Of a DNA stretch of 64,000 nucleotides, positions 1-7,433 are shown in pieces. The translations under genes were made by a program, and so were the position numbers. Every line of letters begins with the position of its first letter. Position 1 is the first letter of the stretch. Source of the stretch: Bacillota bacterium (GTDB lineage Bacteria > Bacillota > Clostridia > Christensenellales > Aristaeellaceae); the NCBI GenBank assembly GCA_023425025.1, contig JAFADG010000061.1:1-64000 (forward strand), given 5' to 3'. The notes beneath the pieces were generated by a model that had not been told where the DNA came from, searched no databases, and was given only the letters and a program-made list of their open reading frames with translations.

Positions 1-19
1 TTTTTATTTTTTTTGATGG

Positions 20-60
20 GGCGGGGGGGTACGCTTTTTTAAAAAAGGGCTCCCCCCGCC
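20..60 (-). repeat. Family-1 G-rich hairpin repeat, copy 1
   Basis: A long inverted repeat with GGCGGGGG/CCCCCCGCC-type arms separated by an A/T run lies directly downstream of the acyl-CoA ligase gene. Six more hairpins of the same design occur in this window. This copy may also act as the 3' end of the minus-strand transcript. Confidence 0.6.
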
Positions 61-73
61 AGCTCCCTCCGTA

Positions 74-1750
74 TCACTTCTTCTCCGCGTCTCGCTGCCT
101 CAGCTCCGTGCGGCGGATCTTGCCGCTGATGGTTTTAGGCAGGGAATCCACAAACTCGATGATGCGGGGGTATTTATAGGGCGCTGTAATCTTTTTCACG
201 TGTTCCTGGAGCTCATGCCTGAGCGCATCGGAAGCGGTAAAGCCGGGCTTCAGCACGATGGTGGCCTTGACCACCTGGCCGCGGAGCTCGTCCGGCGCGC
301 CGGTGATGGCGGTCTCCAGCACGGCAGGGTGCTCCAGCAGCGCGCTTTCCACCTCAAAGGGGCCGATGCGGTAGCCGGAGGATTTGATCACGTCGTCCGC
401 CCGGCCCACGTACCAATAATAGCCCCACTCATCCCGCCAGGCCACGTCGCCAGTATGGTAGACGTCGTTGTCCCAGACGGATTTGGTGAGCTTTTCATCC
501 TTGTAATAGCCATGGAACATGCCCATGGGCACCCCATGATGGGTGCGCACCACAATTTCGCCGCTGACGCCGGGGGGGCAGGAGTTGCCTTCCTCATCGA
601 TGAGGTCCACGTCAAAGATGGGCGAAGGCTTGCCCATGGAGCCGGGGCACACCTTCATCCAGGGGAAGGTGGCCAGGGTCACTGTAAGCTCCGTCTGGCC
701 AAAGGCCTCCCGAAGCTCCACGCCGGTGCGCTTCAAAAACTCCGCCGCCATGTCGGGGTTCAATGGCTCGCCGGCCACGGAGCAATGGCGCAGGCTGGAC
801 AGATCATACTTGCCGAAATCCTCCTGCAGCATGTAGCGGTACATGGTGGGCGGCGCGCAGAAGGAGGTGATGCCGTGATCGCTTAACAGCTGCAAAAGCT
901 CTTTGGCCACGAACTTGTCCATGTCATAGGTGAACACGGCACAGCCGCCCAGCCATTGGCCGTACAGCTTGCCCCATACGGACTTGGCCCAGCCGGTTTC
1001 CGACACGGTCAGGTGCAGTCCGCCCGGCTGCACCTGCTGCCAGTATACTGCGGTCACAATGTGCCCCAAGGGGTAATAGTGATCGTGCAGCACCATCTTG
1101 GGCATGCCGGTGGTGCCGCTGGTGAAGTACAGCAAAAGCGGGTCCTCATTATGGGCATATGCCTCCCCCGCCGGCTTTTCAAAGACAGGCGGCGCGGCCT
1201 CCATGCCCTTGGCATAAGAAAGCCAGCCCTCCCGCTCCTCCCTAACGGCCACCAGGTTTTGAAGCGTCGGGCATTTGGGTCTGGCGGCTTCCACCGCGGC
1301 CATGATGCTGCTGTTGTGCCCAGTGCAGACCATGGTGGTCACATTGGCGGCATTGCAGCGGTACACCACGTCCTTTTCGGTCAGCAGGTGGGTGGCGGGC
1401 ACGCCCACCGCGCCCAGCTTGTGCAGCGCCATCAGCACCGGCCAGAATTCGTGGTGGCGCTTTAGGACCAGCATGACCGCGTCGCCCTTTTTCACGCCGA
1501 TGGAGCGAAAGAAGTTCGCGGCCTTGTCGCTGAGCAGCTTCATATCCGCAAAGGTGAAACGGCGCACCTCCCCTTCCGGGCTGACCCACAGCAGCGCCAG
1601 GCCATCCGGCTCTTGGACGGCCATCTCATCCACCACATCGTAGGCAAAGTTGAAGGAATCGGGCCTTTGGGGCCTAAAATTCTTGTTGAAATCCTCATAG
1701 GAAAGATAGTCGCCCTTTGCGGTCACGTACCTTTTATATAAAGCCTGCAT
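74..1750 (-). CDS. AMP-forming acyl-CoA synthetase (acetyl/medium-chain type)
   Basis: A 558-residue member of the ANL adenylating enzyme superfamily, which joins a carboxylic acid to CoA through an acyl-adenylate. The phosphate-binding motif YFTSGTTGMPKM lies near residue 210. The C-terminal domain has the hinge region with GYRIGPFEVES and the catalytic-lysine motif PKTISGKIRR about 20 residues from the end. The length matches the medium-chain acyl-CoA/acetyl-CoA synthetase subfamily; the exact acid is not readable. The ATG follows GGAGGGG at good spacing. It lies 15 bases after the XRE-cupin gene on the same strand, so the two are probably co-transcribed under the upstream T-box-like leader. 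In other anaerobes such ligase/cupin pairs often sit beside 2-oxoacid:ferredoxin oxidoreductase genes, but the window ends before that could be checked. Confidence 0.9.
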   Translation of the reverse strand: MQALYKRYVTAKGDYLSYEDFNKNFRPQRPDSFNFAYDVVDEMAVQEPDGLALLWVSPEGEVRRFTFADMKLLSDKAANFFRSIGVKKGDAVMLVLKRHHEFWPVLMALHKLGAVGVPATHLLTEKDVVYRCNAANVTTMVCTGHNSSIMAAVEAARPKCPTLQNLVAVREEREGWLSYAKGMEAAPPVFEKPAGEAYAHNEDPLLLYFTSGTTGMPKMVLHDHYYPLGHIVTAVYWQQVQPGGLHLTVSETGWAKSVWGKLYGQWLGGCAVFTYDMDKFVAKELLQLLSDHGITSFCAPPTMYRYMLQEDFGKYDLSSLRHCSVAGEPLNPDMAAEFLKRTGVELREAFGQTELTVTLATFPWMKVCPGSMGKPSPIFDVDLIDEEGNSCPPGVSGEIVVRTHHGVPMGMFHGYYKDEKLTKSVWDNDVYHTGDVAWRDEWGYYWYVGRADDVIKSSGYRIGPFEVESALLEHPAVLETAITGAPDELRGQVVKATIVLKPGFTASDALRHELQEHVKKITAPYKYPRIIEFVDSLPKTISGKIRRTELRQRDAEKK

Positions 1751-1765
1751 CGCAATTCCCCTCCC

Positions 1766-2335
1766 TTACTTAAGCGCTTCCGGCCCTTTTATGACGACGG
1801 CGATAAACTTGCAGTCCCCCTCCACCGCGTACATGGCATGAGGCAGGGCGCTGTCATAATAAATGGAGTCGCCGGGAGCAAGGAGCAGCTCGTTGCCGCC
1901 CAGCACAAGGCGCAAAACGCCTTCCAGCACGTAGTCAAACTCCTGCCCCTCGTGGCTGTGGGCCTGCTTGACCACAGCCGGCTCATCGCGTTCGACGGTA
2001 ACCACAAAGGGCTCGGCCAGCTTATGGGCAAAGTTGTAGGCCAGGTGCTGGTAATGGTACTGCCGGCGCCGGTCAAAGGCCAGACCCTTGCCCTTGCGGG
2101 TCAATACATAGCCTTTGAGCTTGGGGCTTTCCCCGGTCAGCAAATCGGAAATGTCCACCTGCAATACCTCCGCGATGTTGAACAGGTGGGAGAAGGAGAA
2201 ATCGCGGGTGCCAGCTTCGTAGGCCAGGTACTCCTCCAGGGGAATACCGGTCTTCTCGGCCACCTCCTGGGCGGTGAGGGAATCGATCTCCCTCAAGTCC
2301 CTAATTCGCATGGCGATCATCTCGATCTGGTTCAT
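1766..2335 (-). CDS. XRE-family HTH regulator with C-terminal cupin domain
   Basis: A 189-residue protein. An N-terminal helix-turn-helix (about residues 5-65, LTAQEVAEKTGIPLEEYLAYE) is followed by a C-terminal cupin barrel (about 110-185) with a histidine-rich motif, HSHEGQEFDYVLEG, and the second cupin motif PGDSIYYDSALPHAM. Such proteins sense a small ligand in the cupin and regulate neighbouring metabolic genes. An in-frame start 78 bases upstream exists, but the ATG at 2335 follows AGGAGG at ideal spacing and the longer form would run through the terminator hairpin, so the shorter form is chosen. It precedes the acyl-CoA ligase gene and probably regulates it. Confidence 0.88.
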   Translation of the reverse strand: MNQIEMIAMRIRDLREIDSLTAQEVAEKTGIPLEEYLAYEAGTRDFSFSHLFNIAEVLQVDISDLLTGESPKLKGYVLTRKGKGLAFDRRRQYHYQHLAYNFAHKLAEPFVVTVERDEPAVVKQAHSHEGQEFDYVLEGVLRLVLGGNELLLAPGDSIYYDSALPHAMYAVEGDCKFIAVVIKGPEALK

Positions 2336-2365
2336 GGGGATGCCTCCTTTTTTTGTTTGATACAC

Positions 2366-2392
2366 AAAAAGCCCCGCGTTTTTACGCAGGGC
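2366..2392 (-). terminator. Attenuator terminator before the XRE-cupin gene
   Basis: On the minus strand an 8-base-pair stem (GCCCTGCG with CGCGGGGC) is followed at once by a run of five T. It stands about 30 bases before the XRE-cupin start codon and downstream of a long structured leader, the position expected of a conditional terminator rather than the end of an operon. Confidence 0.75.
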
Positions 2393-2612
2393 CTGTATGC
2401 CGAATGATTCCACGAATCCAGGGATTACTATTGCTTATCCCCCTTTTCCGGCTCCAACAAGCCCTAGCCTGTAACGCGGCACCGTCCGGACCTATGGGGG
2501 ATACCCCGTTCGGCCCGGCTGCTCGGGAGTGATGCGCGCGTTCCGCTGCTGCCGGCTTACACCCGCCGCCGGCTCTCTTGAAACAGGGATGGAAAACGCT
2601 TGTCTCCGTTAT
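2366..2612 (-). promoter_or_regulatory. T-box-like leader RNA (tentative isoleucine specifier)
   Basis: The minus strand holds about 250 bases of non-coding GC-rich sequence ending in an intrinsic terminator just before a coding region. Features resembling T-box stem I are seen: AAGAGAGCCGGC, a GGGUGUAAGCC apical segment, and a loop ending GCGCAUCACUCCCGAGC, where the triplet before ACUCCCGAG would be AUC (Ile). A GGACGGUGCCGCG segment resembles the T-box core but has C for U in the UGGN bulge; a second candidate, CGUGGAAUC, lies nearer the terminator. The class call is therefore tentative and the amino acid more so. Leader-type attenuation itself is better supported. Confidence 0.5.
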
Positions 2613-2772
2613 AGCATTTCAAGTGGATATTTGATTGAAGGTATGATACCATGGTAAAAAAGGCACTGTCAAGCAAATGCAGTATGTTTTTCCCCCGTAT
2701 TTTTCCTGCTTGCAAGAAAACCGGGGTTTCGACCGTTCATCCATGGGAAGGACCAAGAAGGGAAGGGATACC

Positions 2773-3375
2773 GTGCAAACAGATGAATTGATGGTAGCCC
2801 GTGCCAAGCGCGGGGACGCCGCCGCTTTTGAAGCGCTGGTGGCCCCCTTTGAGCGGATGATGTACCTGACATGCATGAAGCTCATGGGCAACGAGCAGGA
2901 TGCCAGGGATTGCGCCCAGGAGGCGATGATCCGGGCATACCGGGCAATGGGCACATACCGGAGCGAATCCAAGCTGGAAACCTGGCTGTACCGAATCGCC
3001 TATAACATTTGCCTGGACGCGCTAAGGCGCCGCAAGCGCACGCAGTCCGAGTCGCTGGAGGCCATGTCGGAAAACGGTTTCAACCCGGAGGACAAAGGCC
3101 AGACCCCTTACGGCGCCCTGGAACAAAAGGAGCGCATGGAGGCATTGAAGCGCGGGCTGGACAGGCTGCCGGAGGACATGCGCACCGTTTTGCTGCTTTC
3201 CCAGGTGGAGGATCTGAGCTATGACCAGATTGCCGAGATCACCGATACGCCCATTGGCACCATCAAAAGCCGTGTCAACCGGGCACGGATCAAATTAAAA
3301 GAAATTTTGTTGGAACACGCGGAACTTTTCCCCAACGCCGCCGTCCAAAGAAGTGAAAGGAGGGCCAACAATTGA
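2773..3375 (+). CDS. ECF-subfamily RNA polymerase sigma factor
   Basis: About 200 residues from a GTG start preceded by GGAAGGG; the reading frame stays open further upstream, but the extra residues (rich in Phe, Cys and Pro) do not look like sigma sequence. Region 2 (about residues 10-80) includes MGNEQDARDCAQEAMIRAYR and the ETWLYRIAYNICLDALRRRK segment. Region 4 (about 130-185) has LPEDMRTVLLLSQVEDLSYD followed by an HTH, IAEITDTPIGTIKSRVNRAR. It directs RNA polymerase to a small regulon. Its stop codon overlaps the start of a zinc-type anti-sigma factor by four bases, the usual translationally coupled pair. The signal sensed is unknown. Confidence 0.93.
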   Translation: MQTDELMVARAKRGDAAAFEALVAPFERMMYLTCMKLMGNEQDARDCAQEAMIRAYRAMGTYRSESKLETWLYRIAYNICLDALRRRKRTQSESLEAMSENGFNPEDKGQTPYGALEQKERMEALKRGLDRLPEDMRTVLLLSQVEDLSYDQIAEITDTPIGTIKSRVNRARIKLKEILLEHAELFPNAAVQRSERRANN

Positions 3376-4643
3376 ACTGCGAACGCTTTGAAGCCCTTCT
3401 GATGGACTATCTGGAGGGCACGCTCACGAAGGAAGACAGCGCGGCCATGGATCAGCACATAAAGGAATGCGCCGTCTGCCAAAAATCCCTTGAGGATACG
3501 CGTTTGCTCCTCCAGGACCTCACCAGTCTTGATTCCGCCGCGCAGGTACCCGCGGACTGGAAAGCAAGCTGGCGTGAAGCGGTATACCGCGAGGAGAAAG
3601 AGCAGATGCAGCAAACTGAAGTACGAAAGAAAACCCCATGGCGGGCCTGGATTTCCGCCGCGGCCGCGGTCATTGTCCTTGTGACAGGTTCTATTGCCGC
3701 AAGGAAGTTGGTGCCCGGCAGCGAACAAAACGCCAGGGGAAGCACCCAGGCCAATCAGGCCATGAAAGCGCCTGCGCCAAGCCCGGCAGAAAATGCTGCC
3801 GACGGATTTGAAGCCCCAAGCGCGGACATGTATATGGCCGCCGTTCCCGAGAATGGCGCGGGTACGGAAAGAAGCAGCCTCTTCGCCGACACGGCGCAAA
3901 GCAAAACTGTTTCTTCAGAACCTTCCAGTACGCAAAATAACCAGGGTATCAAAATCATCCGCAATGCCAGCTACAGCCTGAACACCATGCGCTTTGACCA
4001 GGACCTGGAGGGCTTAAAAGCCCTGGCCGCAAGCATTAACGGCTGGGTGGAATACGTGGATGTCACCGGCGATACCACCCTGGGCCAGATCCGCCGCGCA
4101 ACCCTGACCCTGCGCATCCCCACCGAAAGCCTGGACAGCTTCAAAGGCGGCGTTGGAAACTATGGCCGCGTCGTGGGCAGCAACGAAAGCGCCACCGATG
4201 TCAGCGAAAGCTACGCCGATACGCAGATGCGGCTTCAAACCCAAAAGGACAAGATGGAGCGCCTGCGCAATCTGATGAATACCACGGGCGAGCTGGCAGA
4301 CCTTTTGGCTGTGGAGAACGAAATTGCCAACACCCAGTATCAAATCGACAGCTATGAAAGCTCCCTGCGGGGCACTGACAGCCGGGTGAACTTCACCAGC
4401 GTGCAGGTTTACCTGAAGGAAGAAACCGCCGGCGAAGCGGCATCCGCCAAGGAACTGACGCTTTCGGAGCGCATCGCCAAGGGCTTTGCCGCCGCCATCA
4501 AGGCTATCGGCGCCTTTGCCCAGGACCTGGTCGTTTTCCTGGTCATGGTCCTGCCGGTTTTGATTCCCGCGGCAGTCATCCTCTTCCTCATCGTCAAGGC
4601 GCACAAGCGCCATAAACACACAAAACAAACGAAACAACAATAA
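3372..4643 (+). CDS. Anti-sigma factor fused to a DUF4349 domain
   Basis: A 423-residue membrane protein starting at a TTG after AAAGGAGGG. Residues 1-40 form a zinc anti-sigma domain with Cys3 and the H-x3-C-x2-C motif (HIKECAVC, residues 29-36). A transmembrane helix follows near residues 95-112 (AWISAAAAVIVLVTGSIAA). After a low-complexity Ala/Pro/Ser stretch comes a DUF4349 domain (about 190-355) with a coiled coil (TQKDKMERLRNLMNTTGELA). A second hydrophobic helix lies near the C terminus, then a Lys/His-rich tail. The extracytoplasmic DUF4349 part is presumably the sensor that controls release of the upstream sigma factor. Such a domain is usually a separate lipoprotein, so the fusion is notable. 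Confidence 0.85.
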   Translation: MNCERFEALLMDYLEGTLTKEDSAAMDQHIKECAVCQKSLEDTRLLLQDLTSLDSAAQVPADWKASWREAVYREEKEQMQQTEVRKKTPWRAWISAAAAVIVLVTGSIAARKLVPGSEQNARGSTQANQAMKAPAPSPAENAADGFEAPSADMYMAAVPENGAGTERSSLFADTAQSKTVSSEPSSTQNNQGIKIIRNASYSLNTMRFDQDLEGLKALAASINGWVEYVDVTGDTTLGQIRRATLTLRIPTESLDSFKGGVGNYGRVVGSNESATDVSESYADTQMRLQTQKDKMERLRNLMNTTGELADLLAVENEIANTQYQIDSYESSLRGTDSRVNFTSVQVYLKEETAGEAASAKELTLSERIAKGFAAAIKAIGAFAQDLVVFLVMVLPVLIPAAVILFLIVKAHKRHKHTKQTKQQ

Positions 4644-4656
4644 GGAGGAAATCTTC

Positions 4657-5421
4657 ATGTTGAAAAAACTTTGGCTCATCGCCCTGGCGGCCGTACTCGT
4701 CATCGTGGTTGCCGCCGTACCCGCCATTTCCGAAAACAACCTGTCCGCCAGCGCCGTGCCCGCTTCTTCCAATGCGGTGGCGGCCGCGCCCGGCAAGACC
4801 ATCACCGTCCACGGAACCTCCAGCATCACGCTGAAGGCCGATTACGCCAGCATCAACCTGGGCGTCTCCACCAAGGGCGCGACTGTCGCCGAGGCCCAAA
4901 GCGCCAACAGCGCGGCCATGGACAAGGTCATCGCCGCCATTCGTGAGCTGGGCATTGCCGAAGAAGATATCGCCACCAGCAGCTTCAACGTGTATGCCAA
5001 CTACGACTACCAGTACAGCAAGCTCACCGAAGGCGAATCCGTCGCCGGCTATCAGGTGGACAACATGCTGACCGTTACCGTGCGCGATTTGACCCTGATC
5101 TCCAAGGTGCTGGATTCCGCCATGGCCGCCGGCGCCAACCAGTCCTACGGCTTCACCTTCAGCTCCAGTAAGCAGGCCGCAGCCTATGACGAAGCCCTGA
5201 AAGCCGCCGTGAAGGACGGCGCCCGCAAAGCCGGGCTGCTGGCCGAAAGCGCCGAAAAGAGCCTGGGCAGCCTTGTAAACATGGAAGAAAAGGAATACAG
5301 CTACAACCTCTATGGCGGCACCGCCTCGTACAAAGCGGAAGACGCCGCCGGCGCCACCCCCATCCTGGCCGGCCAGATCGTGGTCAATGCTACAGTGACC
5401 ATGACGTACGATTTCGAGTAA
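4657..5421 (+). CDS. SIMPL-domain (DUF541) secreted protein
   Basis: 254 residues. An N-terminal signal peptide or membrane anchor (KKLWLIALAAVLVIVVAAV) is followed by a SIMPL domain beginning KTITVHGTSSITLKADYASI. The later segment NMLTVTVRDLTLISKVLDSA and the conserved YGFTFSSS are typical of the family. SIMPL proteins are envelope or periplasmic proteins of poorly known function. It starts after AAGGAGG, 13 bases behind the anti-sigma/DUF4349 gene, and is followed by a terminator, so it is the last gene of the sigma operon and a likely target or co-sensor of that system. Confidence 0.88.
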   Translation: MLKKLWLIALAAVLVIVVAAVPAISENNLSASAVPASSNAVAAAPGKTITVHGTSSITLKADYASINLGVSTKGATVAEAQSANSAAMDKVIAAIRELGIAEEDIATSSFNVYANYDYQYSKLTEGESVAGYQVDNMLTVTVRDLTLISKVLDSAMAAGANQSYGFTFSSSKQAAAYDEALKAAVKDGARKAGLLAESAEKSLGSLVNMEEKEYSYNLYGGTASYKAEDAAGATPILAGQIVVNATVTMTYDFE

Positions 5422-5435
5422 GACAGGTCATGCAC

Positions 5436-5466
5436 AAAGCGGAGGGCAATTGCCCTCCGCTTTTCC
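5436..5466 (+). terminator. Terminator of the ECF sigma operon
   Basis: A perfect inverted repeat (AGCGGAGGGCAA / TTGCCCTCCGCT) is followed by TTTTCC, 15 bases after the SIMPL gene stop. Confidence 0.85.
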
Positions 5467-5499
5467 GTCAGCCTGGTGATAGATGCCCATGATGCAAGC

Positions 5500-5690
5500 A
5501 TCATCTCAAGGAATGAAAACGCGTGCCAGAGCCTTCCCCTTGAGGGGAAGGTGGCGCGTAGCGCCGGATGAGGTGCTTCGTTGTAAGAATTTACCTGACG
5601 TGTCTCCTCATCAGTCGCCTTTGGCGACAGCTTCCCCTCAAAGGGAAGCCTCTACGCTTATCGCCACGATCCCGTTCTTAGGACAATCTG
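5500..5690. repeat. Family-2 palindromic repeat, full copy 1
   Basis: The core (5526-5655) opens with AGCCTTCCCCTTGAGGGGAAG, then GGCGCGTAGCGCC and GGATGAGG. After a spacer it shows CTCATCAGTCGCC, GGCGACAGCTTCCCC and AAGGGAAGCCTCT, so its two ends are inverted copies of each other. The outer flanks (CAAGCATC on the left; GATCCC and GGACA on the right) also recur around the shorter copy near 50.9 kb. No coding capacity. Confidence 0.75.
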
Positions 5691-5735
5691 CAGCGGAGAG
5701 CACTCACCTTCCGCTTTTGCCTATTGAGATACTCG

Positions 5736-7118
5736 TTACAGTTCAAAATTGTTCAAAAACCTCTCCCCCGCCTCAATGCTCTTTTCCACTGCTTCGGGGG
5801 CGGGGCCGCCGGGCACGTTTCGGAGCTTTATGCAGGCGTTCAAAGATATAGCTTCATACACATCCTGTTCAAAGGCTTCATGGAACAGCTTCAATTCAGT
5901 CAGCGTCAAATCCAGCAGTGCCTTGTCATAAGACAGGCAATGGGCCACCAGCCGGCCCACCACATGGTGGGCATCCCGGAAGGGCACGCCCTTTTTGACA
6001 AGGTAATCGGCGCAGTCGGTGGCGTTGGCAAAGCCGCCGGCGGCGCCTTTTTCCATGACGGCGGTTTTGAATTTTATGGTTTTGAGCATGCCGGCAAACA
6101 CCTGCAGGCACTTTACAAGCGTATCCCGGGCATCAAAAAAGGCTTCCTTGTCCTCCTGCATGTCCTTGTTGTAGGCCAGGGGCAGGCCCTTCATCACCGT
6201 GAGCAGCGTTGTCAGGCTGCCGTACACCCGGCCCGTCTTGCCCCGGATCAGCTCCGCCACGTCGGGGTTTTTCTTTTGGGGCATGATGCTGGAGCCGGTG
6301 GCAAAGCCGTCGTCCATCTCCGCAAACTGAAACTCGTTGGTGGACCAGAGAATCAATTCCTCGCAAAAGCGGCTCAAATGCATCATGGCAACGGAGGCGG
6401 CGGACAGATAATCCAGCAGAAAATCCCGGTCGCTCACCGCGTCCAGGGAATTTTCACTGATCCTTGCAAAGTTCAAAAGCTCCGCCACACGCTGGCGGTT
6501 CAAGGGATAGGTGGTGCCGGCCAGCGCGCCGGAGCCCAGAGGCATCACGTCGGCGGCGTCATAAGCGTGGCGGAACCTTGTCATATCCCGCGTGAACATC
6601 TGAAAATACGCCATCATATGGTGCGCAAGCGTGATGGGTTGGGCCTTTTGCAGATGGGTGTAGCCGGGCATGACGGTATGTATATGCGCCTTGGCGATAT
6701 CCAGCAAGGCGGAACAAAGGGCCTTCAAGAGCGAGGCGGTTTCCCGGCAGGCATCCTTGGCGTACATCCGCACATCCAGCGCTACCTGGTCGTTGCGGCT
6801 GCGGCCGGTATGCAGCCGCTTGCCCGCATCGCCGATGCGCTCGATGAGCAGCGACTCCACCTGCATGTGGATGTCCTCGGCCTCCACCGAAAACGCAACC
6901 TTTCCGGCTTCGATGTCCGCCAGCACTTCACGCAGGCCCGCAACGATTTTTTCGGCATCCGTCTGCAGTATGATCCCCTGCTCCCCAAGCATCGTGGCAT
7001 GGGCAACAGACCCCAGGATGTCCTGCCTGTACAACCGCTGGTCAAAGGGCAGGCTGGAGTGGAAATCGTCCACCATCCCGTCGGTAGGCTTGGAGAACCG
7101 TCCGTCCCAAAGTTTCAT
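5736..7118 (-). CDS. argH: Argininosuccinate lyase
   Basis: 460 residues, normal for ArgH. It splits argininosuccinate into arginine and fumarate, the last step of arginine synthesis. The start MKLWDGRFSKPTDGMVDDFH, the HTGRSRNDQVALD segment and the fumarase/lyase signature GSSIMPQKKNPD (about residues 275-287, holding the catalytic serine loop) are all intact. It lies 315 bases downstream of argG on the same strand. The gap carries two repeat elements, so co-transcription is likely but not certain. Confidence 0.97.
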   Translation of the reverse strand: MKLWDGRFSKPTDGMVDDFHSSLPFDQRLYRQDILGSVAHATMLGEQGIILQTDAEKIVAGLREVLADIEAGKVAFSVEAEDIHMQVESLLIERIGDAGKRLHTGRSRNDQVALDVRMYAKDACRETASLLKALCSALLDIAKAHIHTVMPGYTHLQKAQPITLAHHMMAYFQMFTRDMTRFRHAYDAADVMPLGSGALAGTTYPLNRQRVAELLNFARISENSLDAVSDRDFLLDYLSAASVAMMHLSRFCEELILWSTNEFQFAEMDDGFATGSSIMPQKKNPDVAELIRGKTGRVYGSLTTLLTVMKGLPLAYNKDMQEDKEAFFDARDTLVKCLQVFAGMLKTIKFKTAVMEKGAAGGFANATDCADYLVKKGVPFRDAHHVVGRLVAHCLSYDKALLDLTLTELKLFHEAFEQDVYEAISLNACIKLRNVPGGPAPEAVEKSIEAGERFLNNFEL

Positions 7119-7128
7119 AGGGAGATAC

Positions 7129-7180
7129 GCCGGGGAAACCTTTTTGAAAAAAGGTTTCTCCGGACCCTTTCTAAAAACTT
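7129..7180 (+). repeat. Family-1 G-rich hairpin repeat, copy 2
   Basis: Arms CCGGGGAAACC and GGTTTCTCCGG flank TTTTTGAAAAAA. The tail GACCCTTTCTAAAAACTT matches the tails of the other copies. Confidence 0.75.
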
Positions 7181-7251
7181 CATTTGAGGGAATGCAGAAG
7201 GGCGTATGGAACGCGCAGCGATGAAGGTGCCAGAGCGGAATCTCCGTTCCA

Positions 7252-7388
7252 AAAGCCTTCCCCTGGCAGGGGAAGGTGGCGCGCAGCGCCGGATGAGGTG
7301 CGCTTCCTCATAACAACGCGCACCGCAGCCATGGCCCTCATCAGTCACCTTCGGTGACAGCTTCCCCCTCTGGGGGGAAGCGTCTGCG
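7252..7388. repeat. Family-2 palindromic repeat, full copy 2
   Basis: It repeats the copy at 5.5 kb: AGCCTTCCCC, GGGGAAGGTGGCGCGCAGCG, CCGGATGAGG, a diverged middle, then CTCATCAGTCACC, GGTGACAGCTTCCCC and GGGGAAGCGTCTG. The GTCGCC/GGCGAC pair of copy 1 is GTCACC/GGTGAC here, a compensatory change that keeps the inner stem. Confidence 0.75.
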
Positions 7389-7433
7389 CACGCCTTCCAC
7401 CAAGGAAATGCGCGAAGTCAAAAGATGATAAAA

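Larger units (their letters stand above)
5422..5735. other. Intergenic region between convergent operons
   Basis: This 314-base gap holds the sigma-operon terminator and one complete family-2 palindromic repeat. The rest, up to the argH stop, shows no coding potential I trust. Confidence 0.7.
7119..7433. other. argG-argH gap filled by repeats
   Basis: The 315 bases between argG and argH hold one family-1 hairpin and one family-2 element with short linkers, and no gene. I see no clear promoter for argH here. Confidence 0.65.

Noticed and set aside
2414..2612. Cobalamin riboswitch or SRP RNA in the leader region
   Set aside because: GGTGTAA and GGTCCGGA segments caught the eye, but the full conserved cores of these RNAs are missing, while a terminator right before the gene favours a leader attenuator.
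5724..7187. Long plus-strand open frame opposite argH
   Set aside because: It is a GC-driven antisense shadow of an intact, unmistakable enzyme gene and has no ribosome site.
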